A stretch of 17,943 bases of DNA from Synergistaceae bacterium UBA5560 (GTDB taxonomy: Bacteria > Synergistota > Synergistia > Synergistales > Aminiphilaceae): positions 8,922-26,864 of the forward strand of contig DIMS01000092.1 in NCBI GenBank assembly GCA_002425685.1. The letters are read 5' to 3'. Of the stretch, positions 7,375-14,823 are shown in pieces. Every line of letters begins with the position of its first letter. Positions within the stretch are counted from its first letter, which is position 1. A program made the translations under genes and the position numbers. Below the pieces are notes generated by a model that saw only the letters and a list, made by a program, of their open reading frames with translations, did not search any database and was not told where the DNA came from.

Positions 7375-9117
7375 TCATGTCTCCCGGAGCGGAGGGACAA
7401 ACTTCTCCGGAGGGACCACCAGGGGCAGCACGAGGTAGGAGCGTGCGGGGGTTCCTCCCGTGTGGATCGTTCCGTCACCGTTTTCCGGGGAGTTCTCCAG
7501 GTCGAGGAACGCGAGGGACGCGTCGGGCCGTGCGGAGAGAACCACCCGAAGGCGCTCTCCCTTGCGCACCAGCGCTTCCAGCGGCGAAAGGGCGACGGCC
7601 ATCTCCACGGGGTGCCCCGGCGTCAGGGGCTCCGTCCGGGAAAAGCCGTGCAGTGGGAAATACCGCTCGCTCTTCCGCGGATCGAGGCGGCGGAGGCTCC
7701 CCCGGAGCCAGCCTCCGGAGAGAGGGCGCCCCTCGGGTGGGTTTTCTCCGGACATTGCCGCGGAGGAACATGCGGTCCCGCCCACGACCTCCACCGCGAC
7801 GAACACATCCAGCTCCGTCCTGCCTGACGACAGGGAGAGGAACGCCGTGACGGGTCCCGAGAACAGGCTGTCTTCCTCGAAGGGAGCGCTCTCGAAGAGC
7901 ACTCTTTTTTCCGGCCCGCCGGAGAAGGGCGTTTCCGCGGGCGAGGTGGCGTAGGTTTCAAGGGTTCCCGCGGCGGCGTTCAGGTAAAACCGCGTCCAGA
8001 GTGTCCGCTCGCCGGGCCACAGGTTTTCGCGGCGCACCTCCGGAGAGGGTTCGCCGCATCCCAGCAGGACGGGATCGGCGTGATTCTCCCGAAGAGGCAG
8101 CCGCTTCAGATGCACATCGAAGAACCGCCGCTGTTCCTCCAGAAAGGCACCGACAAAGAAGGGGTCCAGCGTCGCCGAGGCGGTGAGGAGCAGGCGTTTC
8201 TCAGGCGAGGGGGCATTCCGGTACATCTCCAGACTTCCCCGAAGGGTGGAGATTCCCGGAACGGCGCGCCCTCCCGTGAGAAACGGCAGTGTCACCGCCG
8301 AGGGCGACAGGGAGTGATTCGCGTAGGCAGGACTGTAAAGGGGTGCGTGGGGTGGGTTTTCGGAGGCGGCAAGTTCCCGGAAGAGGGGAACGTCCGGAGA
8401 GAACGAACCGCTCTCGTCCCGGAAGAGGCGGGAGAGTGCGCGCCAGAGCGCCTTCGCGGGAATGCCTCCCGGAAAGAGCAGGTCCCGATAGAGGTCGATG
8501 CCTCCCTCCAGGGCGATCACCGCCCGCAGCGAGGGAGGTGCGAGCGCCGCACCCCACCACTGCTCCTGTGCGGCGAGCCCGACGCCCCAAAGCCCTACCG
8601 CGCCGTCGCACCAGGGTTGTCCCCCCGCCCATGCCACAAGGTCCGCCACATCCTCGCCGCTGCGGGTTCCGGGAAAAGCCCAGCGCCCGGGAGAGTCCCC
8701 GGTCCCGCGGGAATCCGCCAGGAGCACCGCATAGCCGAAGGATGTCCACGATTCGGGGTCGGCACCGCAGGCGAGGAAACCGGGAAGAACGTCTCCGGAG
8801 AGAGATGCCCCCGGGACGGGGAGACTGGACTCGTGCGGACGACTCCGCCGGATGTCGGGGCCGCAGCTTGCGACGACGGGCCAGGGACCGTTTTCCCCGG
8901 GAAGGAAGAGCGTTCCCGAAAGGGACGTTCCGTCCCGAAGGGGTATGCGCACCGTCTCTTCCCGAAGAACAGCGAAGACGCCGTCGGGTGCAGCAACGAC
9001 AAGACAGAGAACCAGGAGAACCGGAGGCAAAATCCCCAGGAAACGGAGGTATCGAAAACGCCCCCGCGTCTCCGCCGAGGACTGCGCTTCCTTCCTCTCT
9101 CTCCGCCGGCTCTCCAT
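7375..9117 (-). CDS. Secreted CocE/NonD-type alpha/beta hydrolase homologue, catalytic triad apparently lost
   Basis: The gene reads 580 residues from the ATG at 9117 or 596 from a GTG at 9165; residue numbers here use the longer form. A signal/anchor segment (about 43-65) ends in VFA. The fold matches CocE/X-Pro dipeptidyl-peptidase (S15) enzymes. TSFGYAVLLADSRGTGDSPG leads to the nucleophile elbow QPWCDGAVGLWGVGLAA, and a C-terminal beta-sandwich (about 385-596) ends in the typical ARSYLVLPLV. In the family the elbow reads GVSYLG; here Gly196 replaces serine. The segments normally carrying the catalytic Asp (GGWYD; here GGRAVPG near 298-304) and His (GPWTH; here LTASAT near 327-332) also lack those residues. 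The protein is probably a binding or structural homologue or has a different chemistry. It has its own candidate promoter at 9244-9271. The start is uncertain: GGAGAG lies upstream of the ATG and only weak sequence before the GTG. Confidence 0.8.
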   Translation of the reverse strand: MESRRRERKEAQSSAETRGRFRYLRFLGILPPVLLVLCLVVAAPDGVFAVLREETVRIPLRDGTSLSGTLFLPGENGPWPVVASCGPDIRRSRPHESSLPVPGASLSGDVLPGFLACGADPESWTSFGYAVLLADSRGTGDSPGRWAFPGTRSGEDVADLVAWAGGQPWCDGAVGLWGVGLAAQEQWWGAALAPPSLRAVIALEGGIDLYRDLLFPGGIPAKALWRALSRLFRDESGSFSPDVPLFRELAASENPPHAPLYSPAYANHSLSPSAVTLPFLTGGRAVPGISTLRGSLEMYRNAPSPEKRLLLTASATLDPFFVGAFLEEQRRFFDVHLKRLPLRENHADPVLLGCGEPSPEVRRENLWPGERTLWTRFYLNAAAGTLETYATSPAETPFSGGPEKRVLFESAPFEEDSLFSGPVTAFLSLSSGRTELDVFVAVEVVGGTACSSAAMSGENPPEGRPLSGGWLRGSLRRLDPRKSERYFPLHGFSRTEPLTPGHPVEMAVALSPLEALVRKGERLRVVLSARPDASLAFLDLENSPENGDGTIHTGGTPARSYLVLPLVVPPEKFVPPLRET

Positions 9118-9243
9118 CGTACCCGCTCTCCATCCTGCCCGGTCCGTTTCTCTTTCGAGTTCCACCGTTTTTCCGCGAGTGCGAAACTACAGAACGCTCC
9201 TGGTTCCTTTTTTCGTCACACTTCGTGACTCGCTTCACGCAGC

Positions 9244-9271
9244 ATTCTACTCTTTCTTTTATTTTCGGCAA
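9244..9271 (-). promoter_or_regulatory. Candidate sigma-70-type promoter for the CocE-like gene
   Basis: On the minus strand TTGCCG (9266-9271) and TAGAAT (9244-9249) are 16 nt apart and the spacer is A-rich. The -10 matches 5 of 6 consensus bases and the -35 matches 4. It lies about 130 nt upstream of the ATG, in the only gap between hydF and this gene. Confidence 0.45.
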
Positions 9272-9284
9272 CACCCGATATGCG

Positions 9285-10568
9285 TCAAGCACCATCCGCC
9301 AAGACACTCTGTATGCCATTCCGTTTTCCGGGGCATGGGCGAAAGTCCTCCGCAGGCTCCAGGAAGACGGAGTGCTCGTAGGGAAACGGTTCGAGCGCTC
9401 TCGGCAGGAGCCCGTTGGCCCATGCGAGGAAAAGCCCGTAGTTGATCGCATGCACACCCAGCCGCCGCAGAACGTTCAACCGATGGACGATCTTCAGGCG
9501 TGTCGCCATGCATCCCGCGCAGGTGATCACCATGAAGTACTTTCCGAGTTCCTCCTCGGGCGGAAGATCGCGGGCAAAGGAAAATTCCGCATCCATCCGC
9601 ACGAGCTGCTTGAAAAGCCTCGGAATCTTCACCGTGCCGATGTCGTCCGCCTGCCGATGATGACTGCACGATTCCAGCACGAGAATGCGGGCACCGGGCG
9701 GCACGTCTGAGAGCGCCCGTAAACCCCGTATGTACGTGACGAGGTCCCCTTTCTTGCGCCCGAAGAGAATCGAGAAACTCGTCAGAGGCTGATCCTCGGG
9801 AATGTCGGCGGCAACCTTGCTGAAGACCTGGCTGTCGCAGATCACCACTTTGGGACGCACCGAAAGGGCACGGTAGAAGGAGAACAGCTCCCGCTCCTTT
9901 ACCACTAGCGCGCCGCAATCCCGGTCCAGCAGGTCGCGGATGGTCTCCACCTGGGGCAGGATCAGCCTTCCCCTGGGAGCCGCCAGATCGATGGGCGTCA
10001 CCAGAAGGACGAGGTCCCCCTCGTGAACCAGTCCCTCCACGGGAGAGATCTCCGGCTCGATCTCCTCGGCGACGGAGAGGAGCAGTTTGCGCAGATCGTT
10101 CACGCCGCTGCCGGAAAGGTTGTCCACCGCCACCGACGGCATGCCCCGCAGCGCGTCCGCCTTGGAGAGGTCCGGGGATCTGTCGGCGAACGTGTAAACC
10201 ACGACGAGGGGGCGGTCACGGACGCGGGCCTTTTCGAGCAGCGCCTTCTCCGACGCCGAGAGCGGCCGATCCCCCGGCGTGACGAAAAGAAGCACGTGTC
10301 CTTCCTGAAGCACTTCCTCCGTGCGCCGCCGGCGAAGCTCTCCGATGCCGTGCTCGTCGTCGTCGAGTCCGGCGGTGTCGGAAAACGCAACGGCACCGAG
10401 AGCGCCGAGTTCGAAGCTCTTCGTCACAGGATCGGTGGTCGTGCCGGGGCGCTCCGCAACGATGGAGATCTCCCGACCGAAAATGTTGTTCATCAACGAC
10501 GATTTGCCGCTGTTGCGGTCACCTGCCAGAACGATGCGCATCTGTTCCGCGAGGGGTGTGCCTTTCAT
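9285..10568 (-). CDS. hydF: [FeFe]-hydrogenase maturation GTPase HydF
   Basis: HydF (427 residues) is the cytoplasmic GTPase scaffold on which the diiron subcluster of the H-cluster is completed before transfer to apo-hydrogenase. The N-terminal GTPase domain shows the P-loop GDRNSGKSS (16-24), a TTTD switch segment and DTAGLDD (64-70). The C-terminal cluster domain has CSHH (Cys301) and, 48 residues on, CAGC (Cys350, Cys353). In the usual HydF motif CxH...HCxxC a histidine precedes the second cysteine; here it is Thr349, so the fourth cluster ligand differs. The start at 10568 overlaps the lyase stop by four bases (ATGA) and has GGAGG at 6 nt. An open frame continues 51 codons upstream but only through the lyase gene. 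It is the last gene of the maturation operon and closes at 9285, with no convincing terminator after it. Confidence 0.95.
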   Translation of the reverse strand: MKGTPLAEQMRIVLAGDRNSGKSSLMNNIFGREISIVAERPGTTTDPVTKSFELGALGAVAFSDTAGLDDDEHGIGELRRRRTEEVLQEGHVLLFVTPGDRPLSASEKALLEKARVRDRPLVVVYTFADRSPDLSKADALRGMPSVAVDNLSGSGVNDLRKLLLSVAEEIEPEISPVEGLVHEGDLVLLVTPIDLAAPRGRLILPQVETIRDLLDRDCGALVVKERELFSFYRALSVRPKVVICDSQVFSKVAADIPEDQPLTSFSILFGRKKGDLVTYIRGLRALSDVPPGARILVLESCSHHRQADDIGTVKIPRLFKQLVRMDAEFSFARDLPPEEELGKYFMVITCAGCMATRLKIVHRLNVLRRLGVHAINYGLFLAWANGLLPRALEPFPYEHSVFLEPAEDFRPCPGKRNGIQSVLADGA

Positions 10569-11914
10569 GCGTCGCCTCCGTTCATTCCCGCGAGGGACCC
10601 GGGGGAAAGCAGTTCCCGAATCTCTTCGGGGGCTTTCCTTGTGGCCTCCGCCGCCAAAGCGACAAGCTCCTCCAGGGAAGCAGGAAGAGCCTCGCCATTC
10701 TCGTACAGTCTTTTGACGCAATGGTAGCCAAGCTTCGGCCCGAGGGCGTTCATCATCGCGAGGGACCCCGCGAGATTGCGCTCGATCCGCGTCGCATTCA
10801 CCCGGAGCCCCCCGAGGAAATCAAGGCGGAAGGAGGAAACGGCCCGGACGAGGGAATCCCCGGCTTCCAGCAGAGAGGCGCACAGATGGGGCAGATAGGA
10901 ATTCAACTGCAGCGTCCCCAAGGCAACGTACTGCCCCACCTTCCACGCCTCGCCCTGAATGTGCACCGCAAGGCCGCGCACGTGCTCGAGAAGCACCGGG
11001 TTCGTCTTCGCCGCCATGATCGACGATCCCGCCTGTACCTTGGGGTGCTCCATCTCGCCGGACATGGACGACGTGTAGAGCAGAAAATCGCCGCACATCT
11101 TGAACAGATTGATCGCGCAGAGAGAGAAGCCGTTCGCGAGCTCCCCCCACTTGTCGAGATGGGCTGTCTCGTCCGGAAGGTTCTGGCTTCGGCAGAGGGG
11201 CAGTTGCGTGACGGACCGGAGCGCCCGCTCCGCCGCGTGGATGTACGGTCGCGGGGCGGCAAAACACGTGCCGATGGCCGTGCCGCCGAGAGGAACGGTG
11301 CGGATGCGCTCCTTCAGTTTGTTCATCCGCCAGCGGTCGCGCTCCACCGCCCCCGCCCAGGCACCGAACACCTGCCCCAGCGTGATGGGCAGCGCGGACT
11401 GCATCTCCGTGCGCCCTTCCATCAAAAGATTTTCGAACCGCCGCTCCCGCTCCACCAGCGCTTCCTGCAGCGCGATGACCTGGTTCTCCGCGAGACAGAG
11501 CAGCCGGTAGAGCGCGATGGTGACGGCGGTGGGCACCACGTCGTTGGTCGATTGATGGCGGTTGATGTCCTCGATGGGATCGAAGCGCATCTCCAGGTCT
11601 TGCCCGGCACAGAAGGAGCATGCCAGGGAGGCCAGCACCTCGTTCATGTTCATGTTGAGGCTCGTTCCCGCCCCTCCCTGGAAGAGCGGCAGGCGAAAGA
11701 GGCCGTTCCTCCGTCCCGAGGCCACGTCACCGCAGGCGGCTTCGAGCGCGGCGAAGGCTTCGGGGGACCATCGCCGCTCCGTCTCCTGCACCGCTCGGAG
11801 ACAGGCGAGCTTCACCTCCGCCAACGCTCTCACGAGCGGCGGCGGCGTTCTTCCTTCGCCGAAATTGCGCAGCGCGGCGGAGGTTTCGGGGCCGAACGTC
11901 ACGTCATCCCGCAT
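10565..11914 (-). CDS. Aspartase/fumarase-family lyase embedded in the hyd operon
   Basis: This 449-residue protein belongs to the aspartate ammonia-lyase/class II fumarase superfamily. Conserved regions are GGAGTSLNMNMNEV (80-93), RHQSTNDVVPTA (119-130) and GGTAIGT (about 210-216). The signature loop GSSIMAAKTN (296-305) carries the catalytic serine. At the position after GRT (167-169), fumarases have His and E. coli AspA has Gln; here it is Glu170. The signature loop also has Ala where Pro is usual. Aspartase activity (L-aspartate to fumarate plus ammonia) is the best guess, but other substrates in the family are possible. The ATG at 11914 has GGAG at 7 nt and overlaps the hydE end by 11 nt; a GTG five codons upstream has no proper site. 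Its stop overlaps hydF by ATGA. Tight coupling between hydE and hydF suggests a role linked to H-cluster assembly, perhaps supplying ammonia, which is inference. Confidence 0.9.
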   Translation of the reverse strand: MRDDVTFGPETSAALRNFGEGRTPPPLVRALAEVKLACLRAVQETERRWSPEAFAALEAACGDVASGRRNGLFRLPLFQGGAGTSLNMNMNEVLASLACSFCAGQDLEMRFDPIEDINRHQSTNDVVPTAVTIALYRLLCLAENQVIALQEALVERERRFENLLMEGRTEMQSALPITLGQVFGAWAGAVERDRWRMNKLKERIRTVPLGGTAIGTCFAAPRPYIHAAERALRSVTQLPLCRSQNLPDETAHLDKWGELANGFSLCAINLFKMCGDFLLYTSSMSGEMEHPKVQAGSSIMAAKTNPVLLEHVRGLAVHIQGEAWKVGQYVALGTLQLNSYLPHLCASLLEAGDSLVRAVSSFRLDFLGGLRVNATRIERNLAGSLAMMNALGPKLGYHCVKRLYENGEALPASLEELVALAAEATRKAPEEIRELLSPGSLAGMNGGDA

Positions 11915-12929
11915 GGCGCAACTCCGCACTCCTGGAGTCTCCCCGGTCGAAGACCAGTGCCTTCCCCAGTCGAAGAACGCGCGCGCTCAGGCAGCTCAGG
12001 CAGGCGGAACCGTCCTCGTCCAGGCACACCTTGCCGGGATAGAGAAGATAGTGCCGCTTCACCTCCGAGGGGGACAGGTTGGGCATAAGGACATTGGCGC
12101 CGGAGAGCAGCATCTTTTCTCGCCCGAGAGGATCGATGGACCCCGCCGCGGTCGTGGCGGGCATGTTCGCCATGGGCAGCAGCAGACGCACCAGCGCCAC
12201 CGCCCGGAGCGTCCTTTCGAGGGAGGGAGGTGCATCGCTCCAGAGCGGCGTGTCCGGATGGGGAATGAAGGGACCTATGCCCACCATGTCCAGTTCGAGG
12301 GTCTTGCAGAGGAGGACGTTTTCGTAGAACGTCTCCTCGGTTTCTCCGGGCAGTCCGGTCATGAAACCGGACCCTACTTCGTAGTCCAGCTCTTTCAGGT
12401 CATCCAGAGCCCGTCTGCGTGCCGCGAAGGGCACGCCGTCGCGCAGGCGGGTGTGCAGGGTCTCGTCGCTCGTCTCGAAACGGAGAAGATAGCGGTCGGC
12501 GCCCGCCGCCTTCAACGCCGCGTACTCGCTCCGGGAGCGGATGCCGAGGCTCAGGGTGACCGCAGCCGTTCCTTCCGTCGCATCCTTGATGCGCTCCACC
12601 GTGCGGCAATGATCGAGCACCGAGAGGAACGGATCCTCGCCTCCCTGCAGGACGAAGGTGCGAATGCCGAGGCGGAAACCCTCCCGGACGATCCCGACGA
12701 TTTCATCGGAGGAAAGGCGATAGCGTGACACCCTGGTGTTGGCACCGCGGATGCCGCAGTAGAGGCAGTTTCTCGCGCAATGATTGGAGAACTCGATGAG
12801 TCCTCTCACAAAGACCCTCTTGCCCCAGACCAACTCGCAGAGAGCGTTCGCTTCGCCGCGAAGCGCATCGAGAGTCCGGCCCTCGGCGAACGCCCGCAGA
12901 TCGGCGCTGTTCATCGGCGCCCCCCACAT
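11904..12929 (-). CDS. hydE: [FeFe]-hydrogenase maturation radical SAM protein HydE
   Basis: HydE (341 residues) is a cytoplasmic radical S-adenosylmethionine enzyme that processes the organometallic iron synthon made by HydG during H-cluster assembly. The SAM-cluster motif CARNCLYC supplies Cys51, Cys55 and Cys58, preceded by the family sequence RGLIEFSNHC. LQGGEDP, ADRYLLRFET and MVGIGPFIPHPDTPL closely match known HydE proteins. Near the C-terminus CLDEDGSACLSC (Cys302, Cys310, Cys313) keeps the Cx7CxxC spacing of the accessory cluster site seen in Thermotoga maritima HydE, a site many homologues lack. The ATG overlaps the hydG stop (TGATG), indicating translational coupling. A second ATG five codons on, after GGGGGG, is an alternative start. 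Confidence 0.95.
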   Translation of the reverse strand: MWGAPMNSADLRAFAEGRTLDALRGEANALCELVWGKRVFVRGLIEFSNHCARNCLYCGIRGANTRVSRYRLSSDEIVGIVREGFRLGIRTFVLQGGEDPFLSVLDHCRTVERIKDATEGTAAVTLSLGIRSRSEYAALKAAGADRYLLRFETSDETLHTRLRDGVPFAARRRALDDLKELDYEVGSGFMTGLPGETEETFYENVLLCKTLELDMVGIGPFIPHPDTPLWSDAPPSLERTLRAVALVRLLLPMANMPATTAAGSIDPLGREKMLLSGANVLMPNLSPSEVKRHYLLYPGKVCLDEDGSACLSCLSARVLRLGKALVFDRGDSRSAELRHAG

Positions 12930-14323
12930 CAGAAATACACGTCCCTCTCACCCGATTCGATCAGGCGCAGGTTGTCGACGATCTTCGGCCGCTGCTCCTC
13001 ATGGGCAGCCTCCACAAGCCTTCCGATGAGCTTTTTTCCCTTTGTGCGAACGGCGGGAGAAGCAAAATCCTCCAGGTATTCCTGAAAGGTGAACAGGCCG
13101 TTCGGCATGCAGAACCGCTGTATGAGTCCCGGTTTGGCGAGATCCATGAAATCCCGGCCGACACGCCCTTTTCGGTAGCACCCCGTGCAGAAGGAAGGAA
13201 TGAATTCCTGGTCGATCAATGTTCCGATCACCTCGTCGAGAGAGCGGTGATCCCCTAGGGAAAACTGACTTCCCGAACACTCCGACGCCGCGTCGGCATA
13301 GGCGCCTGGATTCGTGCGCGAACCGGCGGAGATCTGGCTGACGCCGTACCTGAAAAGCTCGTTGCGCAGCCCCTCCGATTCCCGTGTGGAAAGAATGATT
13401 CCCGTGTAGGGCATGGCGAGGCGGATCACCGCGATGATCTTCCGGAAATCGTCGTCCGACACGGCATAGGGAATGTGCTCCGTGAAGGGAGTCCCCTCCG
13501 CGGGCTCGATGCGCGGCACGCTCACCGTGTGCGGGCCGCAGCCGAAGGTTTCTTCGAGGTGAAGGGCGTGTTCCATCAGCGCCAGGACTTCGAAGCGGTA
13601 GTCCCCCAATCCGAAGAGAACCCCCAGGCCCACGTCATCGATGCCGCCCTCCATGGCCCGGTCCATTACCATGAGGCGGTTGAGATAGTCCGCTTTAGGA
13701 CCCGACGGGTGATACGCCGCGTACAAATCCGGATCATAGGTTTCCTGAAAGCAGATATAGGTGCCGATTTTCGCCGCTTTCAGGCGACGGAATCCCGCCA
13801 CATCGAGGGGGGCGATTTCCACATTGATGCGGCGGATGGTGTTTTTCCCGACGCGAGTCTCGTATACCGTCCGGATGGCCGAAAGAAAATGGTCGAGATC
13901 ATTGTCGCTCGACTCGCCACAGAGCATCACGATCCGCTTGTGTCCTTCCCGGAGAAGCATCTCGGCTTCCGTGCGGATCTGATCCGCGGTGAGCACGGCA
14001 CGCCGGAGACGGGTGTTTTCCTTGCGGAACGCGCAGTACAGGCAGGAATTCGAACAGGTGTTCCCGATATAGAGCGGTGCGAAAAGCACCATGCGCCGCC
14101 CGTAAATGGTTTCCTTGGCATATCCCGCCGCGTCGAGCAACGCGCGGATCATCTCGGGAGAGTCTACGCACAGGAGCGCTGCGATCTCTTCCACCGACAA
14201 TCCTTTGAGTTCCCTTGCCTTCTCGAGGATACAAAGCACTTCCCGCTGCGTCGGTGCAGTGCGCCTGCTGAGTTCCCGCAGACGGGGTACGTCAAGAAAG
14301 GATTTCTTCAGGGGATCCACCAT
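12929..14323 (-). CDS. hydG: [FeFe]-hydrogenase maturation tyrosine lyase HydG
   Basis: HydG (464 residues) is a radical SAM tyrosine lyase. It cleaves tyrosine to p-cresol and dehydroglycine, which it converts to the CO and CN ligands of an Fe(CO)2(CN)-cysteine synthon for the H-cluster. The SAM-cluster cysteines are Cys90, Cys94 and Cys97 in CSNSCLYC. The auxiliary-cluster motif CX2CX22C, which distinguishes HydG from ThiH, is complete: Cys379, Cys382 and Cys405. The N-terminal helical region, VEIAPLD in the barrel and the C-terminal FTFQEYLEDFAS stretch all fit full-length HydG. AGGAGG lies 6 nt before the ATG, inside the regulator gene, which it overlaps by 32 nt. The stop overlaps hydE. 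All key residues are present, so an active enzyme is expected. Confidence 0.96.
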   Translation of the reverse strand: MVDPLKKSFLDVPRLRELSRRTAPTQREVLCILEKARELKGLSVEEIAALLCVDSPEMIRALLDAAGYAKETIYGRRMVLFAPLYIGNTCSNSCLYCAFRKENTRLRRAVLTADQIRTEAEMLLREGHKRIVMLCGESSDNDLDHFLSAIRTVYETRVGKNTIRRINVEIAPLDVAGFRRLKAAKIGTYICFQETYDPDLYAAYHPSGPKADYLNRLMVMDRAMEGGIDDVGLGVLFGLGDYRFEVLALMEHALHLEETFGCGPHTVSVPRIEPAEGTPFTEHIPYAVSDDDFRKIIAVIRLAMPYTGIILSTRESEGLRNELFRYGVSQISAGSRTNPGAYADAASECSGSQFSLGDHRSLDEVIGTLIDQEFIPSFCTGCYRKGRVGRDFMDLAKPGLIQRFCMPNGLFTFQEYLEDFASPAVRTKGKKLIGRLVEAAHEEQRPKIVDNLRLIESGERDVYF

Positions 14324-14579
14324 GATCGGCCTCCTTCGTCTTGGTCAGAACCGATTTCACGGAGATCCCCCTGAGCCGTCCGATTTTTCCCGCAAGCGCT
14401 CCGAGTTCGTCGGTGGTTCCCTCCACGATAAGAGAGATGATGCTCAACGAGCGCTCACGCATGGGCAACCCCATGCGACCGAGGATGAGATGGGCGTAAT
14501 CGGAGAGGATGAGGTTCAGTTGTCGGATGTTGTCCTTCTCTGTCACGAGGATGACGATGACCGCCAGTCTCTTCTCCAT
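14292..14579 (-). CDS. TM1266-type putative [FeFe]-hydrogenase system regulator
   Basis: This 95-residue cytoplasmic protein begins MEKRLAVIVILVTEKDN. It resembles the small TM1266 family, named as putative iron-only hydrogenase system regulators and found next to hyd maturation genes. The core alternates strands and helices in an ACT/NikR-C-like ferredoxin pattern: AVIVILV strand, QLNLILSDYAHLILGRMG helix, LSIISLIVEG strand, TDELGALAGKIGRL helix, ISVKSVLTKT strand. The conserved ILGRMGLP segment is present. No DNA-binding domain is visible, so it probably acts as a ligand- or partner-binding protein if it regulates. The ATG at 14579 has GGAGG at 7 nt; the frame continues upstream to 14711 but that part is proline/serine-rich and unlike the family. 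It is the first gene of the maturation operon and overlaps hydG by 32 nt. Confidence 0.85.
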   Translation of the reverse strand: MEKRLAVIVILVTEKDNIRQLNLILSDYAHLILGRMGLPMRERSLSIISLIVEGTTDELGALAGKIGRLRGISVKSVLTKTKEADHGGSPEEILS

Positions 14580-14655
14580 CGGACGTCCTCCGGATCGGAT
14601 AGGTTTTTGGGAGATCCTTGAAACCGGAACTGATCCCGTTTCGCAGACATCCGAT

Positions 14656-14685
14656 ACTCTACCTCCAGACAGGGGAAAAAGTAAA
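14656..14685 (-). promoter_or_regulatory. Candidate promoter of the hyd maturation operon
   Basis: On the minus strand TTTACT (14680-14685) and TAGAGT (14656-14661) are 18 nt apart, each matching 4 of 6 consensus bases. An AAAG-TG-CTTT near-palindrome at about 14683-14692 overlaps the -35 side and could be an operator. The predicted start lies about 70 nt upstream of the regulator ATG. Confidence 0.35.
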
Positions 14686-14759
14686 GTGCTTTTTTTCACC
14701 TTCTTTTCCATTCCGCACCTGCAGCGTTTCTCCGCAGGACAATTGCGAGACCTCCGGCC

Positions 14760-14787
14760 TTGAAAAACTCCGTCGGTTGAATATACT
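14760..14787 (+). promoter_or_regulatory. Sigma-70-type promoter of C69 dipeptidase C
   Basis: TTGAAA (14760-14765) and TATACT (14782-14787) are 16 nt apart, each 5 of 6 matches to consensus. Transcription would start near 14794, giving a leader of about 30 nt before the ATG at 14824. It is the best promoter in the window. Confidence 0.7.
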
Positions 14788-14823
14788 TGGAAACAGGTTT
14801 CTTACTGACGAGGGGGAGTTTCA

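Noticed and set aside
7059..7850. Plus-strand frames starting in the 6915-7374 spacer (also 7225-7827)
   Set aside because: They have no clear ribosome site, arginine/proline-rich composition, and overlap the CocE-like gene on the other strand.
9186..9230. Possible terminator after hydF: T-run next to a GTCAC/GTGAC stem
   Set aside because: On the minus strand the stem is followed by A residues rather than U, and the stem is only 5 bp, so it does not have terminator polarity for hydF.
10556..12088. A 510-codon plus-strand frame opposite the lyase
   Set aside because: The minus-strand gene carries the full aspartase/fumarase signatures; the plus-strand product is Arg/His-rich shadow.
14580..14711. 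Longer N-terminus for the TM1266-type regulator
   Set aside because: The extra 44 residues are unlike the family and cover the candidate promoter; the ATG at 14579 has GGAGG at 7 nt.
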